From contig CAMFJT010000037.1 of NCBI GenBank assembly GCA_945957125.1, positions 1 to 32,653 on the forward strand: 32,653 nt of DNA, read 5' to 3'. The notes beneath the pieces were generated by a model. It saw nothing but the letters and a program-made list of their open reading frames with translations. It had not been told where the DNA came from and did not search any database. Of the stretch, positions 15,399 through 23,755 are shown one piece after another. A program made the position numbers and the translations under genes. Numbering within the stretch: the stretch's first letter is position 1; every line of letters starts with the position of its first letter. The stretch is from an uncultured Rhodospirillales bacterium (GTDB lineage: Bacteria > Pseudomonadota > Alphaproteobacteria > Reyranellales > Reyranellaceae).

Positions 15399-17030
15399 GT
15401 GATCTGGAAGCTCGGAGCGACGCTGGTCGCGGCACTGGTCGTTCTGCCCGTGCTCGGCCTTGCCGCCAGCCTGTTCTCCGGACGCGCCGAGATGTGGCGG
15501 CATCTGGCCGCGACGCAGCTCGCGGACATCGTTTCCAACACGGCCATCCTGCTGATCGGGGTCGGCGCGGGCACGGCGGCGATCGGCACCGCCACGGCGT
15601 GGCTCGTGACGATGCACCGCTTCCCGTTCAGCCGGATGCTGGAATGGGCGCTGATCCTGCCGCTGGTGCTGCCGACCTACATCATCGGCTACGCCTATGC
15701 CGACCTGCTCGCCTTCGCCGGCCCGCTGCAGGGCGGCCTGCGCGCCCTCACCGGATGGCAGCGCGCCGATTACTGGTTCCCCGATCCCGCCTCCGCGGGC
15801 GGAGTGGCCGTGCTCTTCACGCTCGTTCTGTACCCCTACGTGTATCTCGCGGCCCGTACCGCCTTCCTCGGCCAGTCGCGGCCGCTGCTGGAGGCCAGCC
15901 GCATCCTGGGCTGCGGGCCGTGGCGCTCCTTCCTTGCCGTCGGCCTGCCGATGGCGCGCCCGGCGATCGCCGCGGGCGTGGCCCTGGCATTGTTCGAGGC
16001 GCTGGCCGACTTCGCGACGGTGCAATATTACGGCGTGGCGACGTTCACGACGGCGATCTATCGCATCTGGTACGGCATGGGCGATCGCGACGGCGCGGCA
16101 CAGGTCGCCGTCGTCCTGCTCGCCATCGCCGCCCTCCTGATCGTGGTCGAACGGCGCTCGCGCGGCCGGGCCCGCCATTACGTCGCATCGAACCTGCGCG
16201 AGACGGTCGGTCCCGACCGCCTCATGGGGTGGCGCGCCGCCGCCGCCGGCGTGGCCTGCGCGCTGCCGGTGCTGCTGGGCTTCGCCGTTCCGGCGCTCCA
16301 CCTGTTCCAGCTCGCCGCGCGCTCCGACCTTTCCCTGACGGCATCGGCCATGCTGCGCGATGCGGGCAACAGCATGCTGCTCGCGACCGTCGCGGCCGTG
16401 GCGATCGCCGCCATCGGCCTGTTCCTCGCCTATTCCGGCCGGCTGGTCCGCCGCCGGCGCTTCAATCGGATGATCGACCTCGCCACGCTCGGGTACGCCG
16501 TTCCCGGTGCCGTCATCGCCGTCGGCATCCTGCTGCCGCTGACCGCCGCCGACCGCCTGATCGGCCGCACGGCGAACGACCTGTTCGGGGTGTCCGTCGG
16601 CCTGGTGCTGAGCGGCACGCCCATCGCGCTTGTGCTGGCCTATGTCGTGCGCTTCCTCGCCGTCGGCGTCGCCAACATCGCGCCCGGCCTGGCGGCCATC
16701 GATCCCGCCATGGATGCCAGTGCGCAAGGCCTCGGCGCGCGTGCCGCGACGATCCTGCGGCGCATCCACCTGCCCATGCTGCGCGCGCCGGTGCTTGCCG
16801 CCGCCATCGTCGCCTTCGTCGAGGTCCTGAAGGAGCTGCCGGCGACCCTGCTGATCCGGCCGTTCAACTTCGACACGCTCGCCGTCGGCGTCTACCGCTT
16901 CGCCTCCGACGAGCGCCTTGCCGAGGCCGCAGCCGGCGCCCTGCTGATCGTCGTCGCCTCGCTGGTGCCGGTGATCCTGCTCGGCCGGTCGATCGCGGCG
17001 TCGGCTACTTCCAGCCGGCCCGCTCCATGA
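15399..17030 (+). CDS. Fe(III)-type ABC transporter permease (fused FbpB-like, two permease halves)
   Basis: The 543-residue inner-membrane protein contains two binding-protein-dependent permease modules in tandem, about 12 transmembrane helices. Each half has an EAA loop that docks on the ATPase: EASRILGCGPWRSFLAVGLPMARPAI near residue 165 and DASAQGLGARAATILRRIHLPML near 437. This fused architecture is that of FbpB/SfuB/FutB ferric ion permeases; thiamine or spermidine permeases are the nearest alternatives. I place the start at GTG 15399, which has GAGG five to six bases upstream and yields a hydrophobic N-terminus. The ATG at 15354 lies inside the rplI terminator stem. The gene runs convergently into the binding-protein gene, overlapping it by 26 bp. 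No ATPase gene of this transporter is present nearby. Confidence 0.9.
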   Translation: MIWKLGATLVAALVVLPVLGLAASLFSGRAEMWRHLAATQLADIVSNTAILLIGVGAGTAAIGTATAWLVTMHRFPFSRMLEWALILPLVLPTYIIGYAYADLLAFAGPLQGGLRALTGWQRADYWFPDPASAGGVAVLFTLVLYPYVYLAARTAFLGQSRPLLEASRILGCGPWRSFLAVGLPMARPAIAAGVALALFEALADFATVQYYGVATFTTAIYRIWYGMGDRDGAAQVAVVLLAIAALLIVVERRSRGRARHYVASNLRETVGPDRLMGWRAAAAGVACALPVLLGFAVPALHLFQLAARSDLSLTASAMLRDAGNSMLLATVAAVAIAAIGLFLAYSGRLVRRRRFNRMIDLATLGYAVPGAVIAVGILLPLTAADRLIGRTANDLFGVSVGLVLSGTPIALVLAYVVRFLAVGVANIAPGLAAIDPAMDASAQGLGARAATILRRIHLPMLRAPVLAAAIVAFVEVLKELPATLLIRPFNFDTLAVGVYRFASDERLAEAAAGALLIVVASLVPVILLGRSIAASATSSRPAP

Positions 17031-18036
17031 TCTTCAGCGCTTCCGCGTTGTTCTGCGCGTAGACCCGCGCATTGAGCTGGTCTTCCTTGAAGCTGCCCAG
17101 GGCCTTGAGCTCGGGCGAGAGCTCCACGCCGGACGCCACCGGATACTCGGAGTTGCCCTCGGCGAAGTAGCGTTGCGCCTGCACCGAAACCAGGTATTCG
17201 AGGAACTTCACCGCCACGTCGCGGTTGGGAGCATGCCGCGCCACGGCGCCGCCGCTGATGTTCACGTGCGTGCCGCGATCGGCCTGGTTGGGGAACACGA
17301 CGCCGACCTTGGCCGCGAGCTCGCGGTCCTCCGCCTTCTTCGAGCGCATCAGGTTGGCGAGGTAGTAGGTGTTGGCGAGGCAGATATCCGCTTCGCCTGC
17401 GGCAATCGCCTTGATCTGGTCGGTGTCGCCGCCGCGCGGCGCACGCGCGAGGTTGGCGGCGATGCCCCTGGCCCAGGCCTCGGTCTTCTCCGGGCCGAGC
17501 GCGGCCAGCAGCGAGCCGGTCAGCGACTGGTTGTAGATATGGCCCGAGGTGCGAACCAGCAGCCGCCCCTTCCACCTTGCGTCGGCCAGGCTCTCGTAGG
17601 TCGCCACCTCGGCGGGCTGCACCTTCGCCTTGTTGTAGACGATGACGCGTGCGCGCTTCGAGAAGCCGAACCAGGTGCCGTCGGGATCCCGCAGATGGGC
17701 CGGAACGGCCGCCTGCAGAATCTCCGAGGAAACGGTCTGCAGCAGGCCCATCTGACGGGCCCGCTCGATCCGCCCGGCGTCGGTCGTGATGAACACGTCG
17801 CACGGGCTCTTGTCTCCCTCGGCCCGCAGGCGCTCGACCAGCGGGTCGGGCTCGGCATCGACGCGATTGACCTTGACGCCCGACAGATCGGAGAAGTTGG
17901 CGTAAAGCGCCTCGTCGGTGTTGTAGTGGCGGGCCGAGTAGAGGTTGAGCGTGCGGCCCTGCGCATCGGATCGACGTGCAATCGTCAGGCCGGCGCCGAT
18001 CGTCAGACCCAACTTCATCAAAGCGCGTCGATTCAC
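17005..18036 (-). CDS. Fe(III) ABC transporter periplasmic substrate-binding protein (FbpA/FutA-like)
   Basis: The 343-residue protein captures ferric iron in the periplasm. It starts MNRRALMKLGL, a short signal sequence with twin arginines that ends near SDAQG (about residue 27); the RR pair makes Tat export possible. The mature part opens LNLYSARHYNTDEALY, the FutA/FbpA ligand segment (H37, Y38), and contains the adjacent tyrosines Y224-Y225 in ANTYYLANL, the iron ligands of this family. The start is GTG at 18036 with GGGAG six bases upstream. It is convergent with the permease gene and overlaps its end by 26 bp, so the two are not in one operon despite their shared function. A Fur-like box lies 60-74 bp upstream. 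Confidence 0.92.
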   Translation of the reverse strand: MNRRALMKLGLTIGAGLTIARRSDAQGRTLNLYSARHYNTDEALYANFSDLSGVKVNRVDAEPDPLVERLRAEGDKSPCDVFITTDAGRIERARQMGLLQTVSSEILQAAVPAHLRDPDGTWFGFSKRARVIVYNKAKVQPAEVATYESLADARWKGRLLVRTSGHIYNQSLTGSLLAALGPEKTEAWARGIAANLARAPRGGDTDQIKAIAAGEADICLANTYYLANLMRSKKAEDRELAAKVGVVFPNQADRGTHVNISGGAVARHAPNRDVAVKFLEYLVSVQAQRYFAEGNSEYPVASGVELSPELKALGSFKEDQLNARVYAQNNAEALKIMERAGWK

Positions 18037-18095
18037 AGTAGTCTCCCGGGATCAAGCAATTCAGTCGGAATGCACTTAGCACACTCCATCGCGAC

Positions 18096-18110
18096 TGAAA
18101 ATCGCTTGCA
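18096..18110 (-). promoter_or_regulatory. candidate Fur/Mur-type iron-regulator box upstream of the ferric binding protein gene
   Basis: Read on the minus strand, the site TGCAAGCGATTTTCA matches the alphaproteobacterial Fur/Mur pattern TGCAAATNATTTGCA at 11 of the 14 specified positions and is itself partly palindromic. It lies 60-74 bp upstream of the GTG start, between that gene and the small PLDc_N/SHOCT-type gene. The position and the gene's function make iron control plausible. No clear -35/-10 pair is visible beside it. Confidence 0.35.
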
Positions 18111-18117
18111 ATCGATC

Positions 18118-18498
18118 CTAGGCGAGCAGCTTCGCCCGGGCGCGGGCGTGCTCGTCCTTCGTGATGGACTTCTCCGCCAGCAGGCGGTCGAGCTTGACGA
18201 GCTCGTCGGCGACACTGAAGCCGACGACCTGGCGCAGCTCTTCCCTCGCCTGCTGCGATTGCGCGCGGTTGCGCGCCGCCATCCCGCCGCTCTGAGTGAG
18301 GATGTAGGCGAAGACGCCGATATAGGGCAGCACGATGAGCAGGATCACCCACAGCACCTTGCCGAAGCCGGAAATGTCGTGGCGGCGGAACAGATCGCCG
18401 GCCGCCGTGATGAACAGCCAGAACCACAGGATGAACGCGAAGATGCTGAGCGCATTCGCGAGGAAGGTCATGAAGGCCGACCCGGATGAAAAGAACAT
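18118..18498 (-). CDS. small membrane protein with PLDc_N-like and SHOCT-like segments
   Basis: The 126-residue protein has two hydrophobic helices (about 14-34 and 46-68) separated by GDLFRRHDISGFGKVLW. This is the PLDc_N / phospholipase-D-nuclease N-terminal pattern, in which a W..IL(L)..LP..G...Y segment is typical. A charged linker follows, and then a C-terminal SHOCT-like helix pair (about 95-126: ADELVKLDRLLAEKSITKDEHARARAKLL). Such proteins are common, often near transporters, and have no settled function. The ATG at 18498 has a perfect AAGGAGG six bases upstream. It lies upstream of the ferric binding protein gene on the same strand (81-bp gap) and is divergent from the YhiI-type gene. 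Confidence 0.85.
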   Translation of the reverse strand: MFFSSGSAFMTFLANALSIFAFILWFWLFITAAGDLFRRHDISGFGKVLWVILLIVLPYIGVFAYILTQSGGMAARNRAQSQQAREELRQVVGFSVADELVKLDRLLAEKSITKDEHARARAKLLA

Positions 18499-18681
18499 GT
18501 GCGCCCTCCTTGCAGCACTCGTGGAACGGCTCGCGCAGCCTCTTGCACGAACCTTGCGTCCGTCCCGCAGGGGGGCCGACGCAGGCGACTATATGCAGCA
18601 TTCGCGCCCGCACATCGACCAGGATTCTCGATCTGACCTGGTGTATCGGGGCGCGGCGTCCATCGTTGAACGGATACGGCC

Positions 18682-19749
18682 ATGATGAAGCATTCAAGGG
18701 CCTGGATCGTCGCCGCCGGCCTCGCAATCCTCGCCGTCGGCGGCTACTACGCCTGGCAGCATTTCGCCAATCCGGGCCTGCCGGAGGGATTCGCCAGCGG
18801 CAACGGGCGCATCGAGGCGACCGAGATCGATATCGCCGCGAAGATTCCGGGCCGAATCGGCGAGATTCTCGTTCGCGAAGGGGATTTCGTCACCGCCGGC
18901 CAGGTTCTCGTGCGGATGAATACCGACCAGCTCGAGGCCAGGCGACGACAGGCGCAGGCGGAACTCCAGCGCGCCAAGATCGGCGTCGACACTGCCCGGA
19001 GCCTGGTGGCCCAGCGCGACGCCGAACGCAAGGCCGCTACGGCGGTGATCGCCCAGCGCAGGGCGGAGTTCGATGCCGCCAAGCGCCGGCTGGAGCGCTC
19101 CGAGCAGCTCGTCAAGACGAACACCGTCGCGCAGCAGGTGCTCGATGACGACCGCGCGGCCGCGCAGGGAAGCGCGGCCGCGATCAACGCCGCCGAGGCC
19201 CAGCTCGCCGCCTCGGAAGCCGCACTCAACACGGCAAAAGCCCAGATCGTCGATTCGGAGGCGGCGGTCGATGCCGCCCACGCCGCGATCGACACCATCA
19301 CGGCGGACATCAACGACAGCACGCTGACCTCGCCGCGCGACGGACGCGTGCAGTTCCGCATCGCCCAGCCGGGCGAGGTCCTCTCCGCCGGCGGCCGCGT
19401 GCTCAACTTCGTCGATCTCGGCGACGTCTACATGACGTTCTTCCTGCCGACCGCACAGGCCGGCCGCGTCGCCATCGGCAGCGAGGTGCGCATCGTCCTC
19501 GACGCCTGGCCGGCCTACGTCCTGCCCGCCAGGGTAAGCTTCGTCGCCAATGTCGCACAGTTCACGCCCAAGGCGGTGGAGACGGCCGACGAACGCCAGA
19601 AGCTGATGTTCCGCGTGCGGGCGCAGATTCCGGAGACATTGCTGCGCAAGTACATCGAGCAGGTGAAGACCGGCCTGCCCGGCGTAGCCTACGTGCGCCT
19701 CGATCCCCAGGCCGAATGGCCGGCGCGGCTGGCGAAGCTGGTCGAATGA
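18682..19749 (+). CDS. yhiI: HlyD/YhiI-family membrane fusion protein
   Basis: The 355-residue periplasmic adaptor is anchored by one N-terminal helix (about 7-24). A biotinyl-lipoyl half-motif ([22 protein letters not shown]) follows, then a long Ala-rich coiled-coil hairpin (about 80-215). The second lipoyl half ([18 protein letters not shown]) and a beta-barrel domain come last. It should bridge an inner-membrane ABC exporter to the outer membrane. The order adaptor, RbbA-like fused ATPase/permease, second permease matches E. coli yhiI-rbbA-yhhJ. ATG at 18682 or the adjacent 18685 could serve as start; the ribosome site is weak. Its stop overlaps the next start by four bases (ATGA). No TolC-type outer-membrane partner is encoded in the window. 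Confidence 0.92.
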   Translation: MMKHSRAWIVAAGLAILAVGGYYAWQHFANPGLPEGFASGNGRIEATEIDIAAKIPGRIGEILVREGDFVTAGQVLVRMNTDQLEARRRQAQAELQRAKIGVDTARSLVAQRDAERKAATAVIAQRRAEFDAAKRRLERSEQLVKTNTVAQQVLDDDRAAAQGSAAAINAAEAQLAASEAALNTAKAQIVDSEAAVDAAHAAIDTITADINDSTLTSPRDGRVQFRIAQPGEVLSAGGRVLNFVDLGDVYMTFFLPTAQAGRVAIGSEVRIVLDAWPAYVLPARVSFVANVAQFTPKAVETADERQKLMFRVRAQIPETLLRKYIEQVKTGLPGVAYVRLDPQAEWPARLAKLVE

Positions 19750-22487
19750 CCGCGCCGCTGCTGGCGCGGATCGACCGTGTCGCCCTGACCTACGGCCGGA
19801 CGCGGGCGCTCGACGGCATCTCGCTGGACATCGCCGCCGGCGGCATGGCCGGGCTGATCGGCCCCGACGGCGTCGGCAAGTCCAGCCTACTGTCGCTGAT
19901 CGCCGGCGCCCGCGTCATCCAGCAGGGCCGGGTCGAGGTCCTCGGCGGCAACATGGCGGACGGCGGGCACCGCCGGCGGGTCTGCCCGCGCATCGCCTAC
20001 ATGCCCCAGGGCCTCGGCAAGAATCTCTATCCGACCCTCTCGGTCTTCGAGAACATCGACTTCTTCGGCCGGCTGTTCGGCCTCAACCGGCGCCAGCGCA
20101 GCCGGAGGATCGCCGGTCTGCTGGCCAGCACGGACCTCGCCCGCTTCGCCGACCGTCCGGCCGGCAAGCTGTCCGGCGGCATGAAGCAGAAGCTCAGCCT
20201 GTGCTGCGCGCTGATCCACGATCCCGACCTGCTGATCCTCGACGAGCCGACCACCGGCGTCGATCCGCTGTCGCGCCGCCAGTTCTGGGAACTGATCGAC
20301 CGGCTGCGCGCCGAGCGCGCCGGCATGAGCGTGCTGGTCGCCACCGCCTATATGGAGGAAGCCGCCCGCTTCGACTGGCTGGTGGCGATGGATGCCGGCC
20401 GCGTGCTGGCGACCGGCACGCCCGCCGAGCTGCTCCGCCAGACCGGCAGCGCGACGCTGGACGATGCCTTCATCCGCCTCCTGCCGGAGGCGAAGCGCAA
20501 CGGCCATCGCGCCGTCGTCATCCCGCCGCGCCCGGCCGACGACGACGGAGAGATCGCCATCGAGGCCGATCATCTCACCATGCGCTTCGGCGATTTCACG
20601 GCGGTCGACGATGTCAGCTTCCGCATCGCCCGGGGCGAGATCTTCGGCTTCCTGGGCTCGAACGGCTGCGGCAAGACGACGACGATGAAGATGCTGACCG
20701 GCCTGCTGCCGGCGAGCGAGGGCACCGCCCGCCTGTTCGGCAAGACCGTCGACGCCGGCGACATGGAGGTCCGGCGGCGCGTCGGCTACATGTCGCAGGC
20801 CTTCTCGCTCTACGGCGAGCTGACGGTGGAGCAAAATCTCGACCTGCATGCCCGCCTGTTCGGCCTGGCGCCCGCAACCATCCCCGATCGCATCGCCGCG
20901 ATGGCCGAACGGTTCGGCCTGCGCGAGGCGATGGATGCGATGCCCGATGCGCTGCCGCTCGGCATGCGCCAGCGCCTGTCGCTGGCCGTGGCGATGATCC
21001 ATGCGCCGGAGATCCTGATCCTCGACGAGCCGACGTCCGGGGTCGATCCGGTGGCGCGCGACGGCTTCTGGCGGATCCTCGCCGACCTGTCGCGGCGCGA
21101 CGGCGTGACGATCTTCGTGTCGACCCATTTCATGAACGAGGCGGAGCGCTGCGATCGCATCTCGCTGATGCATGCCGGACGGGTGCTGATCAGCGACACG
21201 CCCGCCGCGATCGTCGAGAAGCGGGCCGCCGCGAGCCTCGACGACGCCTTCGTCGCCTGCCTCCAGGACGCGGTGGACGAGGCCGCCGTGCCCGCCTCCG
21301 TCGCGGAGGCGATCCCCGCGACGCCGGTCGAAACGGCGCCGCCCCGGGCGGCGGGCGGAAGCTTCTTCGAGCTGCGGCGCATGCTGGCCTACGCCCGGCT
21401 GGAATCGCTCGAGCTGCGGCGCGATCCGATCCGCCTGACGCTGGCACTGGTCGGCAGCGTGATCCTGATGTTCGTCATCGGGTACGGTACCAATCTCGAC
21501 GTCGAGAACCTGTCGTTCGCCGTGCTCGACCGCGACGACACCTCGGTCAGCCGCGACTACGCGCTGCGTATCGCCGGATCGCGCTACTTCATCGAGAAGC
21601 CGCCGATCGCGAGCTACGACGAGCTCGACCGCCGCCTGCGCAACGGCGAGCTCAGCCTGGCGATCGAGATCCCGCCGGGCTTCGGCCGCGACGTGGCACG
21701 CGGGCGCGGGGTCGAGATCGGAGCCTGGATCGACGGTGCGCTGCCGAGCCGGGCGGAAACCGTCCGCGGCTACGTCCAGGGCATGCACGCGCAATGGCTC
21801 GCCGAGAAGGCGCGCACGCTCCACGGCCGGGCCGCAGCCGACGATTTCCAGCTCATCGCGCGCTTCCGCTACAACCCCACCGTCGCGAGCCTCGTGGCCA
21901 TGGTCCCGGCGGTGATCCCGCTGCTGCTGATGATGATCCCCGCGATGCTGACGGCGCTCAGCATCGTGCGCGAGAAGGAACTCGGCTCGATCATCAACTT
22001 CTACGTCACGCCCGTGACGCGCACCGAGTTCCTGCTCGGCAAGCAGGTTCCCTACGTCGTGCTGGCGATGCTGAATTTCGTGCTGCTGACGGCGTTCGCG
22101 GTCTTCGTGTTCCAGGTTCCCTTCACCGGCAGCCTGCCGACCTTCGCCGCCGCCGGCCTGCTCTACGTCGTCGTCACGACCTCCATGGGACTCGTGGTCT
22201 CGAGCTTCATGACCAGCCAGATCGCCGCCATCTTCGGCACCGCGCTGCTCACGCTCATCCCGGCGGTGCAGTATTCGGGCATGATCGACCCGGTGTCGTC
22301 GCTGCAGGGCGCGGGCGCCGTCATCGGCCGCATCTATCCGGCCACCCATTTCATGACCATCGCGCGCGGCACCTTCTCCAAGGCGCTAGATTTCCACGAC
22401 CTTCAAGGGTCCTTCATGCCCCTGCTGATCGCCATCCCCGTCCTGCTCGCGCTGGGCAACCTGCTGCTGCGCAAGCAGGAGACGTGA
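19746..22487 (+). CDS. rbbA: RbbA-like ABC exporter: two ATPase domains fused to an ABC-2 permease
   Basis: The 913-residue protein (E. coli RbbA 911) has two nucleotide-binding domains followed by an ABC-2 membrane domain. NBD1 has Walker A GPDGVGKS (39-46), signature LSGGM (142-146) and Walker B LLILDE (162-167). NBD2 has Walker A GSNGCGKT (304-311), a degenerate signature LPLGM (403-407) and Walker B ILILDE (423-428). The membrane part starts with a helix near 562-580, then an extracytoplasmic segment of about 130 residues, then five or so helices from about 712 to the C-terminus. E. coli RbbA was described as a ribosome-bound ATPase; an export role fits the fused permease and the adaptor gene beside it. 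The start at 19746 overlaps the adaptor stop. A second permease gene follows three bases after its stop. Confidence 0.92.
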   Translation: MTAPLLARIDRVALTYGRTRALDGISLDIAAGGMAGLIGPDGVGKSSLLSLIAGARVIQQGRVEVLGGNMADGGHRRRVCPRIAYMPQGLGKNLYPTLSVFENIDFFGRLFGLNRRQRSRRIAGLLASTDLARFADRPAGKLSGGMKQKLSLCCALIHDPDLLILDEPTTGVDPLSRRQFWELIDRLRAERAGMSVLVATAYMEEAARFDWLVAMDAGRVLATGTPAELLRQTGSATLDDAFIRLLPEAKRNGHRAVVIPPRPADDDGEIAIEADHLTMRFGDFTAVDDVSFRIARGEIFGFLGSNGCGKTTTMKMLTGLLPASEGTARLFGKTVDAGDMEVRRRVGYMSQAFSLYGELTVEQNLDLHARLFGLAPATIPDRIAAMAERFGLREAMDAMPDALPLGMRQRLSLAVAMIHAPEILILDEPTSGVDPVARDGFWRILADLSRRDGVTIFVSTHFMNEAERCDRISLMHAGRVLISDTPAAIVEKRAAASLDDAFVACLQDAVDEAAVPASVAEAIPATPVETAPPRAAGGSFFELRRMLAYARLESLELRRDPIRLTLALVGSVILMFVIGYGTNLDVENLSFAVLDRDDTSVSRDYALRIAGSRYFIEKPPIASYDELDRRLRNGELSLAIEIPPGFGRDVARGRGVEIGAWIDGALPSRAETVRGYVQGMHAQWLAEKARTLHGRAAADDFQLIARFRYNPTVASLVAMVPAVIPLLLMMIPAMLTALSIVREKELGSIINFYVTPVTRTEFLLGKQVPYVVLAMLNFVLLTAFAVFVFQVPFTGSLPTFAAAGLLYVVVTTSMGLVVSSFMTSQIAAIFGTALLTLIPAVQYSGMIDPVSSLQGAGAVIGRIYPATHFMTIARGTFSKALDFHDLQGSFMPLLIAIPVLLALGNLLLRKQET

Positions 22488-22489
22488 GC

Positions 22490-23602
22490 ATGGGGTTCGG
22501 CAACATCCTCCAGCTCGGCATCAAGGAGCTGCGCGGCGTCGGCCGCGACCCCATGCTGATCGTCCTGATCCTGTATTCGTTCACGGTCTCGATCTACACC
22601 GCCTCGCGCGCCCAGCCGGAGACGCTGAACCGCGCGGTGATCTCGATCGTCGACGAGGACCGCTCGCCGGTGTCCTCGCGCATCGCGGGCGCCTTCTACC
22701 CGCCCTACTTCCTCACGCCGCAGCTCATCTCCCAGGCCGAGATGGACAGTCGCATGGATGCCGGGCTCGACACTTTCGCACTCAACATCCCGCCCAACTT
22801 CCAGCGTGACCTGCTGGCCGGCCGGTCCCCCGAGATCCAGCTCAACATCGATGCGACCCGCGTCGGGCAGGCCTTCACCGGCAGCGGCTACATCCAGTCG
22901 ATCGTCTCGGGCGAGGTCAACGAGTTCCTGCGCCGCTATCGCGGCGCGGCAGCGGTGCCGGTCGACCTGGTGCTGCGCGCCCGCTTCAACCAGGAGCTCA
23001 ACAAGAGCTGGTTCGCCTCGATCAACAACGTCATCTCGTCGATCACCATGCTGGCCATCATCCTGACCGGCGCCGCGCTGATCCGCGAGCGCGAGCACGG
23101 CACGATCGAGCACCTGCTGGTCATGCCCGTGACGCCCACCGAGATCATGCTGAGCAAGATCTGGTCGATGGGCCTGATCGTCCTGGTCGCCTCCGGCTTC
23201 TCCATCGTCGTCATCGTGCAGGGGCTGCTCGCGGTGCCGATCGAGGGCTCGGTGCCGCTCTTCATGGCGGGCGCGGCGCTGCACCTGGTGGCGACGACCT
23301 GCCTGGGAATCTTCCTGGCGACGGTCGCCGGCTCGATGCCGCAATTCGGCATGCTGCTGATGCTGGTCCTGCTGCCGCTGCAGATCCTCTCCGGCGCGAC
23401 GACCCCGCGCGAGAGCATGCCGGCCATCATCCAGGACATCATGCTGGCGGCACCGAACACCCACTTCGTCATGCTGGCGCAGTCGATCCTGTTCCGCGGC
23501 GCCGGCCTCGCCGTCGTATGGCCGCAGTTCGCCGCCCTGCTCGCCATCGCCACCGTTTTCTTCGTCCTCTCGCTCCGCCGCTTCAAGAGCTTCCTGCGAT
23601 AG
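22490..23602 (+). CDS. yhhJ: ABC-2 type transporter permease (YhhJ-like)
   Basis: The 370-residue inner-membrane protein has the ABC-2/YhhJ layout: one N-terminal helix (about 20-40) and a large extracytoplasmic domain (about 45-175, VISIVDEDRSPVSSRI...). Five or six C-terminal helices follow, with the GAALIREREHGTIEHLLVMPVTPTEIMLSKIW segment typical of the family. It would pair with the fused permease domain of the RbbA-like protein as the second half of the channel. ATG at 22490 begins three bases after the upstream stop, with AGGAG eight bases before it. It is the last gene of the three-gene cassette; cfa follows after 153 bp. Confidence 0.93.
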   Translation: MGFGNILQLGIKELRGVGRDPMLIVLILYSFTVSIYTASRAQPETLNRAVISIVDEDRSPVSSRIAGAFYPPYFLTPQLISQAEMDSRMDAGLDTFALNIPPNFQRDLLAGRSPEIQLNIDATRVGQAFTGSGYIQSIVSGEVNEFLRRYRGAAAVPVDLVLRARFNQELNKSWFASINNVISSITMLAIILTGAALIREREHGTIEHLLVMPVTPTEIMLSKIWSMGLIVLVASGFSIVVIVQGLLAVPIEGSVPLFMAGAALHLVATTCLGIFLATVAGSMPQFGMLLMLVLLPLQILSGATTPRESMPAIIQDIMLAAPNTHFVMLAQSILFRGAGLAVVWPQFAALLAIATVFFVLSLRRFKSFLR

Positions 23603-23755
23603 CCCCCGGAAGCAGCCCTGTCGCTCATGGCGGCATGCGCAAATTTCTCGGTGCGCTCCGGGCCTGCCGCCCGGGAGGGGGGTTCACATTTGAGGCAAAA
23701 TTGTGGAAGATTTCTGAACTTGGTTGGTATTCCCGATCAGCCACGGGGGTGAACG

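Noticed and set aside
15354..15401. ATG at 15354 as start of the iron permease
   Set aside because: It lies inside the rplI terminator stem and lacks a ribosome site, whereas GTG 15399 has GAGG at proper distance.
19887..22349. 820-codon minus-strand frame opposite the RbbA-like gene
   Set aside because: Very long but a composition artefact; the plus strand encodes two ABC ATPase domains and a permease without interruption.
23658..23674. 6-bp GC hairpin between yhhJ and cfa as a terminator
   Set aside because: Short stem followed by G-rich sequence instead of T-rich sequence.
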